DNA of 13,832 nucleotides. Origin: TMED8 sp038125725 (GTDB lineage: Bacteria > Pseudomonadota > Alphaproteobacteria > Rhodospirillales > Casp-alpha2). This document shows positions 1-7,159 of the stretch, one piece after another. A program made the position numbers and the translations under genes. Location of the stretch: positions 1-13,832 of the forward strand of contig JAYPEK010000078.1 in assembly GCA_038125725.1 (NCBI GenBank), given 5' to 3'. Below the pieces are notes generated by a model. That model did no database searches and was not told the DNA's origin. It saw only the letters and a list, made by a program, of their open reading frames with translations. The stretch's first letter is position 1, and the number at the start of each line of letters is the position of its first letter.

Positions 1-6
1 CCTCCC

Positions 7-288
7 TTAGGCAATCACCTCAATACGTCCCATGGGCGCTGACGGGGAACACTCGACGGACGCGCCTTCCAATTTCGACGTCAGGTGCAGCGACAGCCCC
101 CATTCCCCCGCCAGCGAGCGCATCTGGTCGCCGGACCGGCGCTTGGCCTGCTCGATGCGCACATCGGCATGCTCGAGCTTCGGCATGAACAGCTCGTAGG
201 CGGAATCGACCAGCACCCGGATCGACAGTTCGTCGACGACGGGCGGCTTGAAGGTGGACGGAGCGGCGGTCATGTCGGTCGAGTCCAT
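7..288 (-). pseudogene. Truncated MBL-fold metallo-hydrolase, N-terminal remnant
   Basis: This 93-residue frame begins with ATG at 288, preceded on its strand by a GGGAAG ribosome-binding sequence about 10 bases upstream. Residues about 18-35 (VDELSIRVLVDSAYELF) and 62-70 (GEWGLSLHL) resemble the N-terminus of COG1237-type metallo-beta-lactamase-fold hydrolases, which start with a strand ending in a VLxD-type motif and continue to a GLSxH segment followed by a (L/F)DFG-type strand. Here the similarity stops near residue 79 (GASVE). A short unrelated tail and a TAA stop follow, and neither other frame restores the expected strand. No zinc-binding HxHxDH motif is reached, so a functional enzyme is not expected. 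It follows the M23 gene on the same strand after about 60 bases. The assignment rests on motif memory over about 60 residues. A short intact hypothetical protein is the alternative. Confidence 0.5.
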
Positions 289-348
289 GTTCCATTGGCT
301 TCCCGTGCGATTGAAACACCGTTGGGTTCGACAGGCAACCGCCGCCGG

Positions 349-1347
349 TCATTCGCAGGGATAGGGCCAAATCCGCTTTGCGGTCTCGGGGACGACGGCG
401 CCGCCAGGCGTCATGTGGGCGACCGGCACGCGTTTCTGATCCGTCGGCAAGGCCGCCAGCGATTGCGAATCGTATGGCGGTGATTGCCGGTAAAACGCAT
501 TCGGATCCATCCAGTAGCTATCCTTCGGGATGACGAACCGGCCGTCGTTCGACCAGTCAGGGCTTTGGCTATAGAGAATGGCGAAATGAAGGGCGTCGCG
601 GCGTATGCGCCGGCCCATTTTACCGGTATTGGCCGTGCGGCCGACCTCGTCGCCGAGCTTTACCTCTGCGCCGATCGCCAGCGGCGACATGGTTTCCAGA
701 TGGGTGTACTGGGAATAGCTCCAGAACGGCAGGCCGGTCTGTTCCGGCGCGTGCCGCAGCATGATCTCAATTCCCTTGCGATTGCCGTCGTTCATGAATT
801 TTCCGACGACTGTCCCGGCGGCGACCGCGTGGATGGGCGTGCCTCGCGGCTGCGGAATATCGACACCCTTGTGGATTGCCGGCCAGGGGCGCTTTGCGGA
901 ATAGTCGATGGCCCACTGTTCGCTGTCGATCTCGGGGCAGGCCGCGCCGCCGGCGAATGCCGCGCGGAGCCCGGTCTCGATCCCGCCGCGCGCCTTCTGG
1001 ACGGCAACGGCCTCGGCCTTGTCGACGCCTTTCATCTTACCGACCATCAACCGGATCTCCTCGGAGATTCCCTCCGCCGGGACGAAGCCGTCCAATCCTT
1101 CGCAGCGGTCGCAGGGTTCCGCCACGGCCATGCCACCGCCGCTGCCAAAGCCGCCGCCCATTTCTCCGCGGCGCTTCATCTTGCGTTCGCCTTTGTTGCC
1201 GCCCTTGCGGTTGCCGAACTGCGCCAATTGCGGTGCTTGCGCGAGGCGCGGAAGGCTGAACCCATCGTCTGGAGACGTGGCTTGCGCCTTGATCGGAACG
1301 GCAGCGGCCGAAGACAATAGTACAAGGATAAGAATACGACCGATCAT
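349..1347 (-). CDS. Secreted M23 (LytM-like) peptidoglycan peptidase-family protein, probably impaired catalytic site
   Basis: A 332-residue exported protein. Start ATG at 1347 is chosen over the upstream ATG at 1464 because a strong GGAGG lies 10 bases before it and a clean signal peptide follows (MIGRILILVLLSSAAAVPIKAQA). Residues about 45-75 are a basic and Gly-rich low-complexity linker. Cys79 and Cys82 form a CxxC, and Cys137 and Cys331 could make further disulfides. The M23 domain spans about 155-290: H159xxxD163 (IHKGVD) gives two zinc ligands, H216 in YTHL matches the first catalytic His, and H254 in ALHFAI matches the third zinc ligand. The usual HxH is A252-L-H254, so the second catalytic His is Ala. 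M23 proteins with lost catalytic residues often act as activators or scaffolds of other cell-wall enzymes, so that role is possible here. It is transcribed divergently from the DoeA-like gene and is probably unrelated to it in function. Confidence 0.85.
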   Translation of the reverse strand: MIGRILILVLLSSAAAVPIKAQATSPDDGFSLPRLAQAPQLAQFGNRKGGNKGERKMKRRGEMGGGFGSGGGMAVAEPCDRCEGLDGFVPAEGISEEIRLMVGKMKGVDKAEAVAVQKARGGIETGLRAAFAGGAACPEIDSEQWAIDYSAKRPWPAIHKGVDIPQPRGTPIHAVAAGTVVGKFMNDGNRKGIEIMLRHAPEQTGLPFWSYSQYTHLETMSPLAIGAEVKLGDEVGRTANTGKMGRRIRRDALHFAILYSQSPDWSNDGRFVIPKDSYWMDPNAFYRQSPPYDSQSLAALPTDQKRVPVAHMTPGGAVVPETAKRIWPYPCE

Positions 1348-1378
1348 TGGGGTGCCGCCTCCTTCGGAAATCTGAACC

Positions 1379-1410
1379 ATTATACCCGGCGCATGCCTTT
1401 TGATTGACAA
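1379..1410 (-). promoter_or_regulatory. Candidate sigma-70 promoter for the M23 gene
   Basis: Read on the minus strand, a perfect TATAAT lies at 1384-1379 and TTGTCA at 1410-1405. The spacer is 20 bases, longer than the usual 16-18, so the -35 assignment is weak. Initiation would be expected near 1372, giving a leader of about 25 bases before the ATG at 1347. The -35 overlaps that of the opposite-facing candidate promoter. Confidence 0.4.
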
Positions 1411-1436
1411 ATTAGGGTGCTGCGCAAAACGTATCA
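1404..1436 (+). promoter_or_regulatory. Candidate promoter for the doeA-like gene
   Basis: A perfect TTGACA -35 hexamer lies at 1404-1409, about 45 bases before the ATG at 1455. No good -10 occurs at 16-18 bases; the nearest AT-containing sequence is AAACGTATCA (1427-1436). The position is right, but the weak -10 suggests activator dependence or that the real promoter differs. Confidence 0.3.
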
Positions 1437-1454
1437 CGACAAGGGAGACAAGCC

Positions 1455-2642
1455 ATGACCGCATCCACCCCGACCCTGCCGTTCAGCCGCGATGAATACG
1501 CGACGCGGGTGGCCAAGACCCGCCGCGCCATGGAGGCGGACGGCGTCGAGGTGCTGGTCGCCGTCGATCCCTCCAACATAGCCTGGCTGACCGGCTACGA
1601 CGGCTGGTCCTTCTATACCCATCAGGCCGTCATCGTCGGGCCCGATGGCGATCCGGTCTGGTGGGGGCGCGGCATGGATGCCGCTGGCGCGAAGCGGACG
1701 GTGTTCATGGGCGATGACGATATCGTCGGCTATGAGGACCACTACGTCATGTCGACGGAACGCCATCCCATGCAGGATTTGGCCCGGGTCCTCGCTGAGA
1801 GGGGCTGGGCCGGGACGGCCATCGGTGTCGAGATGGAGAACTACTATTACACCGCCGCCGCGCACGCGACGCTGGTGGCGGAATTGCCGAACGCCAGGTT
1901 CACGGACGCGACGGCGCTGGTCAATTGGCAGCGCGCGGTGAAGTCCGAACAGGAACTGGATTACATGCGCCGCGCCGCGCGCATCGTCGAGGGCATGCAC
2001 GCGCGCATCCGCGAAAAGGCCGAACCGGGCCTCAGGAAGAACGAACTGGTGGCGGAAATCTACCAGGCCGGCCTGGTCGGGCCCGACGGCATCGGCGGCG
2101 ATTATCCGGCCATCGTGCCGATGCTGCCGTCCGGCGCCGATGCCTCGGCGGCGCACCTGACCTGGGACGAGCGGCCGCTGCAGGCTGGCGAGGCGACCTT
2201 CTTCGAAATCGCCGGCGCCTACCGGCGCTACCATTGCCCGCTCTGCCGCACGCTGTTTCTCGGCAAGCCGCCGGCCTCGATCCTGGAGGCGGAAAAGGCG
2301 GTGCTGGAAGGCATGGAGGCAGGGTTGGAGACGGCGCGCGCCGGCAACACCTGCGAGCAGGTTGCCATCGCCTTCTTCGACGTGCTGGCCAAGCACGGCA
2401 TGCACAAGGATTCGCGCACCGGCTATCCCATCGGGCTCAGTTATCCGCCCGACTGGGGTGAGCGCACCTTTAGTTTGAGGCGCGGCGACACCACGGTGCT
2501 GGAGCCCGACATGACACTGCATTTCATGACCGCCATCTGGCGCGACGACTGGGGCCTGGAACTGACGGAAAGTATCCGCATCACTGACGGCGCGCCGGAA
2601 TGCCTCGCCGACGTGCCCAGGCAGTTGTTCGTCAAGGATTGA
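1455..2642 (+). CDS. doeA: DoeA/EutD-like ectoine hydrolase (M24 pita-bread fold)
   Basis: A 395-residue cytosolic protein matching the length of ectoine hydrolase. It carries stretches I recognise from DoeA/EutD proteins: WLTGYDGWSFYTHQAV (44-59), DATALVNWQRAVKS (151-164), GGDYPAIVPMLPSGADAS (214-231) and RTGYPIGLSYPPDWGERT (321-338). In the known pathway this enzyme opens the ectoine ring to N-acetyl-2,4-diaminobutyrate. The M24 metal-ligand positions are not conserved: the usual DxG...D segment reads E251-I-A-G...CPLCRT. This agrees with EutD being metal-independent and using a Glu near position 255 as nucleophile, so E251 is the likely counterpart. Start ATG 1455 has GGGAG about 8 bases upstream. 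It is followed after 10 bases by the NTF2-like gene and then the DoeB-like gene. The symbol reflects homology. A paralogue acting on a related cyclic amidine or N-acyl substrate is possible because the rest of the ectoine pathway is not here. Confidence 0.82.
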   Translation: MTASTPTLPFSRDEYATRVAKTRRAMEADGVEVLVAVDPSNIAWLTGYDGWSFYTHQAVIVGPDGDPVWWGRGMDAAGAKRTVFMGDDDIVGYEDHYVMSTERHPMQDLARVLAERGWAGTAIGVEMENYYYTAAAHATLVAELPNARFTDATALVNWQRAVKSEQELDYMRRAARIVEGMHARIREKAEPGLRKNELVAEIYQAGLVGPDGIGGDYPAIVPMLPSGADASAAHLTWDERPLQAGEATFFEIAGAYRRYHCPLCRTLFLGKPPASILEAEKAVLEGMEAGLETARAGNTCEQVAIAFFDVLAKHGMHKDSRTGYPIGLSYPPDWGERTFSLRRGDTTVLEPDMTLHFMTAIWRDDWGLELTESIRITDGAPECLADVPRQLFVKD

Positions 2643-2652
2643 GGGGAAGGGG

Positions 2653-3021
2653 ATGGACGCCGAACGCGCAAACGAGATTGCCGCCGCCTGGTTGGCCGGT
2701 TGGAACGCCCATGACCTGGACGGCATTCTCGCGCACTACGCCGACGAGCTCGAATTCGTCTCGCCGCTGGCGGTGAAGCGGCTCGGCCGCGCCGATGGGC
2801 GGGTCACCACCAAGGCCGAACTGCGCGACTATTTCGCCCCCAGCCTGACACCCGGGAGCGATCTTCGCTTCGAGCTTGAAGCCGTGTTCGCCGGCGTCGG
2901 CAGCGTCAACATCCTTTACCGCAACCATCGCGGCCAGCGCGTGGCGGAGACCATGTTCGTCAATGCCGACGGCCTGGTCGACCGGGTTTACGTGCACCAC
3001 GGCGCGGAGGCAGTGCGATGA
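2653..3021 (+). CDS. NTF2/SnoaL-like small alpha+beta barrel protein
   Basis: A 122-residue protein with the usual size and pattern of the NTF2-like superfamily. An N-terminal helix (residues about 3-18) is followed by WNAHDLDGILAHYADELEFVSP, the typical helix leading into the first strand of SnoaL-type proteins. Alternating strands at about 73-112 end in a short C-terminal strand. ATG 2653 has a very strong purine-rich ribosome-binding site (AGGGGAAGGGG) and starts 10 bases after the upstream stop. Its TGA overlaps the ATG of the DoeB-like gene (ATGA), so it is translationally coupled and sits inside the hydrolase-deacetylase pair. Members of this fold include isomerases, cyclases, dehydratases and non-catalytic binders, so no reaction can be assigned. 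I do not know it as a standard member of ectoine operons. Confidence 0.75.
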   Translation: MDAERANEIAAAWLAGWNAHDLDGILAHYADELEFVSPLAVKRLGRADGRVTTKAELRDYFAPSLTPGSDLRFELEAVFAGVGSVNILYRNHRGQRVAETMFVNADGLVDRVYVHHGAEAVR

Positions 3022-4028
3022 CCACCAATCTCGCCGCCGTCAACCCGATCACCGCCGATGTCGATTTCGACCGCGACGGCGTCCAGCATGGGTTCCTGAA
3101 GCTGCCATACTCCGGCGACGAGTCCGCCTGGGGGGCGGTGATGATCCCGATCTGCGTCGCCAAGAACGGCCACGGGCCGACGGCGCTCCTGACCGGCGCC
3201 AACCACGGCGACGAATACGAGGGTCCGATCGCCTTGATGGACCTGGCCAGGCGCATCGATTCCCGCGCCATTACCGGCCGGGTGATCATGGTGCCGATGA
3301 TGAACCAGCCGGCCTTCCAGGCGGGCAAGCGCACGTCGCCCATCGACGGCGGCAACCTGAACCGACTGTTCCCGGGGCTTCCCAACGGCACCGCGACGCA
3401 GAAGATCGCGCATTATTTCCAGACGGAACTGCTGCCCTTGGCGGACGTGGTGCTGGATATCCATTCCGGCGGCCGCACGCTGGAATTCATCCCCTTCTGC
3501 GCCGCGCATCACCTGGACGACGCCGAACAGGAAAGCCGCTGCCGCGACGCCATGCTCGCCTTCAACGCGCCCTACAGCCTGATGCTGCGCGAACTCGATG
3601 TCGCCGGGCTTTACGACACCGCGGCCGAGGACATGGGCAAGACCTTCATCACCACCGAACTCGGCGGCGGCGGTACCGCCAGCGTCAAGACCGCGTCGGT
3701 GGCCAAGAAGGGCATCGCCAACCTGTTCAAGCACGTGGGCATCCTGCCCGGCAAACCCGATACGCCGTCGGGCCGGATGCTGAGCATGCCGGAGGCGGGT
3801 TGCTACATCACCAGCGAGGGCGCCGGCCTGGTCGAGTTCGTGGCCGAGCTCGGCGCCGAGGTAAAGGCCGGCCAACCGGTCGTGCAAATTCACTCGACCG
3901 AGCGCACCGGAGGCCAGCCGCGCGTCTACAAGGCGGAAATCGACGGCATCCTGGCGGGCCGCCATTTCCCCGGCCTGACCCGGCCGGGGGACACGCTGGC
4001 GATGCTGGCCGTCCCGGAAAACGGTTAG
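3018..4028 (+). CDS. doeB: DoeB/EutE-like N-acetyl-2,4-diaminobutyrate deacetylase (AstE/AspA, M14-related)
   Basis: A 336-residue zinc amidohydrolase of the succinylglutamate desuccinylase/aspartoacylase family, close to the usual DoeB length. Zinc ligands are visible as H63 and E66 in ANHGDEYEG and H149 in LDIHSGG. R116 in GGNLNRLFPG fits the substrate-carboxylate Arg, and E214 in TTELGGGGTAS fits the catalytic Glu. In the ectoine pathway DoeB/EutE removes acetyl from N-acetyl-diaminobutyrate and works together with DoeA/EutD. The C-terminal part (about 255-332) looks like the beta-rich lipoyl/barrel-like domain found in this subfamily. The start overlaps the preceding stop as ATGA. The gene ends 23 bases before the first in-frame TTG of the regulator frame. 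Substrate identity with true ectoine DoeB is inferred from similarity and from the adjacent DoeA-like gene. Confidence 0.82.
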   Translation: MTTNLAAVNPITADVDFDRDGVQHGFLKLPYSGDESAWGAVMIPICVAKNGHGPTALLTGANHGDEYEGPIALMDLARRIDSRAITGRVIMVPMMNQPAFQAGKRTSPIDGGNLNRLFPGLPNGTATQKIAHYFQTELLPLADVVLDIHSGGRTLEFIPFCAAHHLDDAEQESRCRDAMLAFNAPYSLMLRELDVAGLYDTAAEDMGKTFITTELGGGGTASVKTASVAKKGIANLFKHVGILPGKPDTPSGRMLSMPEAGCYITSEGAGLVEFVAELGAEVKAGQPVVQIHSTERTGGQPRVYKAEIDGILAGRHFPGLTRPGDTLAMLAVPENG

Positions 4029-4033
4029 TTTCG

Positions 4034-4055
4034 CCAAGAGCTATATAGCAGTTGG
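4034..4055. promoter_or_regulatory. Candidate operator: 22-bp interrupted palindrome
   Basis: CCAA (4034-4037), the perfect palindrome GCTATATAGC (4040-4049) and TTGG (4052-4055) are symmetric about 4044/4045; only the two-base spacers break the symmetry, so 18 of 22 bases are symmetric. The right arm overlaps the -35 of the candidate promoter at 4052-4080. Size, symmetry and position fit binding by a dimeric GntR-family repressor, most simply the regulator encoded just downstream. Confidence 0.6.
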
Positions 4056-4080
4056 AATCCGTTTTCGCCTGCGCTAAAGT
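4052..4080 (+). promoter_or_regulatory. Candidate sigma-70 promoter for gntR and the downstream operon
   Basis: TTGGAA at 4052-4057 and TAAAGT at 4075-4080 are separated by exactly 17 bases, each matching four of six consensus positions. Initiation would fall near 4087, just upstream of the Shine-Dalgarno at 4092-4100. The -35 overlaps the palindrome at 4034-4055. Confidence 0.45.
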
Positions 4081-4091
4081 GCCCGGCAACG

Positions 4092-4100
4092 AAGGGGAGG
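4092..4100 (+). promoter_or_regulatory. Shine-Dalgarno that sets the gntR start at TTG 4106
   Basis: AAGGGGAGG ends five bases before TTG 4106. This nearly ideal site decides the regulator start. The longer frame from TTG 4052 has no such site, and its first codons coincide with the proposed -35 element. Confidence 0.7.
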
Positions 4101-4105
4101 ATACC

Positions 4106-4891
4106 TTGCAGCTGGGGCGTCTATTGAACGCGCTGAACCGGGATGCCAGCGACGCGGCCCGTGGGGGCCACGCGCGCGTGCCCAAATATCTGCTTTTGTC
4201 CGAGGAGATCGCCAACGCCATCGATGCGGGCGACCTCAAGGCCGGCGACCGGCTGCCGGGCGAGTCCGAACTCGCCAGCCAACTGCCGGCCAGCCTCGGC
4301 ACCATCCAGAAAGCGCTCGGCCACTTGGCGGAACGTGGCGTCGTCGTGCGCCGCCATGGCGCCGGCACCTTCGTCGCCGATTTGCCGAACCAGTTGCACG
4401 ATCTCTGGCACTTCCGCTTCCTCGCCGACGACGGCCGCTCCCTGCTGCCGGTCTATACCCGCGTCACCCGCGTGAGCCGCGTCGATGCGGGCGGCCCGTG
4501 GCGCGACTTCCTGAATGTCGGTGACGATCACCTGCGGATCGACCGCGAGATCGACGTCAACCACGAGTTCACCGTCGCCAGCCGCATCTATCTCGCCGCC
4601 GGGCGCTTCGACAAGCTGCTCGCGGCCGATCCGGCCAGCCTCGATAACGTCAATATCCGGACCGTCTTGCGCGAGCGCTTCGGCGCGCCGACATCGCGCG
4701 TGGTCGAGCAGGTCGGCGCCGAGCGCATGCCCGACGACATCTGCCGGCTGCTGGGCCTCGCGCCCGGCACCACCGGCATGGTCGTGCATATCCTGGGTTA
4801 CGGGTTCCTGGACGAACCCTTGAGCTATCAGATGGTCTATACACCGCCCAATACCCGCCGCCTGGAACTCAGGCCGCGTACCGGAACTTGA
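4106..4891 (+). CDS. GntR-family transcriptional regulator, HutC/UTRA subfamily
   Basis: A 261-residue regulator with an N-terminal winged helix-turn-helix (about 25-92). Typical GntR features are KYLLLSEEIANAIDAGDLKAGDRLPGESELA-like helices, then the recognition segment SLGTIQKALGHLAERGVV and the wing RRHGAGTFVA. The C-terminal effector domain (about 100-255) has the UTRA pattern, including VASRIYLA, an ERFG turn and the end strand LSYQMVYTPP. UTRA regulators usually sense small catabolic substrates and repress their own operon. TTG 4106 is preferred to TTG 4052 because of the strong SD at 4092-4100. The stop overlaps the candidate leader of the DUF3604 gene, whose ATG is 14 bases further on. 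The palindrome at 4034-4055 is a likely autoregulatory site. It may also control the doeA-like genes, but no copy of that palindrome was seen before 1455. Confidence 0.88.
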   Translation: MQLGRLLNALNRDASDAARGGHARVPKYLLLSEEIANAIDAGDLKAGDRLPGESELASQLPASLGTIQKALGHLAERGVVVRRHGAGTFVADLPNQLHDLWHFRFLADDGRSLLPVYTRVTRVSRVDAGGPWRDFLNVGDDHLRIDREIDVNHEFTVASRIYLAAGRFDKLLAADPASLDNVNIRTVLRERFGAPTSRVVEQVGAERMPDDICRLLGLAPGTTGMVVHILGYGFLDEPLSYQMVYTPPNTRRLELRPRTGT

Positions 4892-4905
4892 AGAGGACGA
4901 TACCG

Positions 4906-7149
4906 ATGCCGCATTCCACATACCTTCCCCACCGCATGGGCCACGCCGAGGTCAGCCCCACGGGATCCTTCGAGGCGGGGTCGTTCCAGGAGTTCACGCT
5001 GACCTACACGGCCGGTTATTTCGGTATCGACGACACCGGGTCTTTGAAGATCGTTCACCGCTTCGCCTCCGACATGGGCCGGCCACAGTTCGACGACCCG
5101 ACCGCGCCCAACTACACCACCGTGGAAGCGTCCAACGGCGCCGTGCTGCATGTGGAATACGACATGAAGCGCAACATCAGGCCCTGGGACAAGACGCTCT
5201 ACATCAAGGTGGTGCGCGGCTTCCTGCGCGAGGGCGACCAGATCATCGTGCGCTTCGGCGACCGCCGGCAAGGCTCGCCGGGCATCCGACTGCAGACGTT
5301 CTGCGAGCACACCTTCGAGTTCCGCGTGCTGGTCGACGCCATCGCCACCTACAACTACGTGGAACTGCCGAAGCAGCCGGAGATCGCCATCGTCCCCGGC
5401 CCGCCGGCGCAATATAAAGCCATCATGCCGACGGGCCTCGCGGTGGGTCAGCCGTACAAGCTGCGCATCAAGGGCGAGGACAAGTGGGGCAACCCGTCCG
5501 ACCAGTGCGACCATACCTTCAAGCTGGTGCCCTCGACCCCGGTGGACGGGCTGCCCGATAGCGTCAGCTTCACCAAGGGCGACTTCGCCGCCATCGTCGA
5601 GGGCTTGAGCGTCGCCGAGCCCGGCGATCTGACCATTGATCTCGTGGACGGCGAGGGAAATATCGTCTGCACGTCCAACCCCATGCGCGTCACGGCGCAA
5701 CCTGGGCTGATGCCGCTCTGGGGCGACCTGCACGGCCAGTCGGAGGAAACCATCGGCACCAACTCGGCGCGCGACTTCTACGAATTCGGCCGCGACAAGG
5801 CGTTCCTGGATGTCTGCGTGCACCAGGGCAACGACTTCCAGATCACCACGCCGTTCTGGGAACACCTGAACGAGCTCTCCAAGGAATTCACCAAGGACGG
5901 CGAGTTCATCGTCTTCCCCGGCTGGGAATGGTCCGGCAACACCGGCCTCGGCGGCGACCGCAACGTCCTGCACATGGAGGAGGGGAAGCAGATCCACCGC
6001 TCCAGCCACGCGCTGGTCGATGATCTTTCGGACGTGGAATCCGACGCTAACTCCGCCGATGACCTGTTCGAGGCCTTGAAGGGCGAGGACGTGATGGTCT
6101 TCGCCCACATCGGCGGGCGCTATGCCGACATCAAGATGTCGCACGACCAGCGCATCGAGCGCTCGGTCGAGGTGCATTCCGCCTGGGGCACCTTCGAATG
6201 GCTGATCCAGGACGCCTTCGAGCAGGACTACCGCGTCGGCATCATGTCCAACTCCGACGGCCACAAGGGCCGGCCCGGCGCCAGCCATCCCGGCGCCACC
6301 AAGTTCGGCGCCTACGGCGGCCTGACCTGCAATTTGTCGCCCGAGTTCTCCCGCGCCGGCATCATGCAGGCGATGAAGAAGCGCCACCACTACGGCACCA
6401 CCGGCTGCCGCATGGTGTTGGATACCCGCGTCCAGTTCGACAACCCGGCCGAACTGTTCTCGGATGACCCGAACCTGGGCGACGTAACCTCCGAAATGGT
6501 CACCCAGGCGATGATGGGCGATATCCTGAAATCCGGCGACGACGAGGTCACTTTCAAGATCGACATCCACGCCTCCGCCCCGATCGAGCGCATCGATATC
6601 AGGAATGGGCTTGAGACCGTCGAAATTCACCGCCCCTATCCGGAGAGCGATCTCGGCCGGCGCATCCGCGTCTTGTGGGAAGGGTCCGAGTACCGGGGCC
6701 GCGGGCGCGAGACGGTCTGGGACGGCTTCGCCGAACTGACCGACAACTCGTTCCAGCGCCTGCACCCGATCAACCGCTACAACCTGGATAAGCGCTTCGA
6801 CCATGTGGCGCCGGACCGGCTGGAATGGACGGCGCTGACCACCGGCGGCTTCGGCGGCTTCGACGCCTGGCTGGAAGACCCGCACGCCGGCACGCTGAAG
6901 ATCGACACCGCGCTGGTGAAGGAGGAGATTGCCGTCGAAAGCATCGGCTATAACGAGATGATCTTCGCCAACGGCGGCATCGACCGGCGCATCCGCGTCT
7001 TCCGCCTGCCCGACGAGAACCCGCACAAGGTGGTGAAGCTGGAGCGCCGCATGAAGCTCTCCGACGCCCGCGACAATGCCTTCTACGTGCGCATCACCCA
7101 GGAAGACGGCCACTTCATCTGGTCGAGCCCCATCTACGTGTTCAAGTGA
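4906..7149 (+). CDS. DUF3604-family protein with PHP-like metal-binding motifs
   Basis: A 747-residue protein of the DUF3604 type. Residues about 1-265 are beta-rich with no enzyme motif recognised. From about 270 come motifs resembling PHP-type metallohydrolases: GDLHGQ (273-278), CVHQGNDF (304-311), PGWEWSG (338-344), VFAHIGG (398-404), VEVHSAWGTFEW (421-432) and SNSDGHKGRPG (448-458). These supply His, Asp and Glu residues suited to a multinuclear metal site. Residues after about 520 again look beta-rich. No signal peptide is seen, so it probably acts in the cytosol. ATG 4906 is used because AGAGGA lies 8 bases upstream; the in-frame TTG at 4888 would overlap the regulator stop. The biochemical role of the family is not known to me. 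Hydrolysis of a phosphoester, lactone or similar bond is only a guess. It leads the tightly packed set ending with the Sdh-like genes, so a role in the same catabolism is likely. Confidence 0.78.
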   Translation: MPHSTYLPHRMGHAEVSPTGSFEAGSFQEFTLTYTAGYFGIDDTGSLKIVHRFASDMGRPQFDDPTAPNYTTVEASNGAVLHVEYDMKRNIRPWDKTLYIKVVRGFLREGDQIIVRFGDRRQGSPGIRLQTFCEHTFEFRVLVDAIATYNYVELPKQPEIAIVPGPPAQYKAIMPTGLAVGQPYKLRIKGEDKWGNPSDQCDHTFKLVPSTPVDGLPDSVSFTKGDFAAIVEGLSVAEPGDLTIDLVDGEGNIVCTSNPMRVTAQPGLMPLWGDLHGQSEETIGTNSARDFYEFGRDKAFLDVCVHQGNDFQITTPFWEHLNELSKEFTKDGEFIVFPGWEWSGNTGLGGDRNVLHMEEGKQIHRSSHALVDDLSDVESDANSADDLFEALKGEDVMVFAHIGGRYADIKMSHDQRIERSVEVHSAWGTFEWLIQDAFEQDYRVGIMSNSDGHKGRPGASHPGATKFGAYGGLTCNLSPEFSRAGIMQAMKKRHHYGTTGCRMVLDTRVQFDNPAELFSDDPNLGDVTSEMVTQAMMGDILKSGDDEVTFKIDIHASAPIERIDIRNGLETVEIHRPYPESDLGRRIRVLWEGSEYRGRGRETVWDGFAELTDNSFQRLHPINRYNLDKRFDHVAPDRLEWTALTTGGFGGFDAWLEDPHAGTLKIDTALVKEEIAVESIGYNEMIFANGGIDRRIRVFRLPDENPHKVVKLERRMKLSDARDNAFYVRITQEDGHFIWSSPIYVFK

Positions 7150-7159
7150 CGGGACGAGA

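Noticed and set aside
1348..1464. Longer start for the M23 gene at 1464
   Set aside because: The extra 39 residues would hide the signal peptide, would cross both promoter candidates and overlap the divergent gene, and lack the good ribosome-binding site found before 1347.
1455..4028. A complete conventional ectoine degradation operon
   Set aside because: Only the hydrolase and deacetylase-like genes are present. No DoeC/DoeD, EutABC, AsnC/EnuR-type regulator or ectoine transporter is seen in the window.
1434..4037. Long minus-strand frames opposite the doeA- and doeB-like genes (1434-2726 and 2988-4037)
   Set aside because: Same shadow effect. The plus-strand proteins are clearly conserved families with coupled starts.
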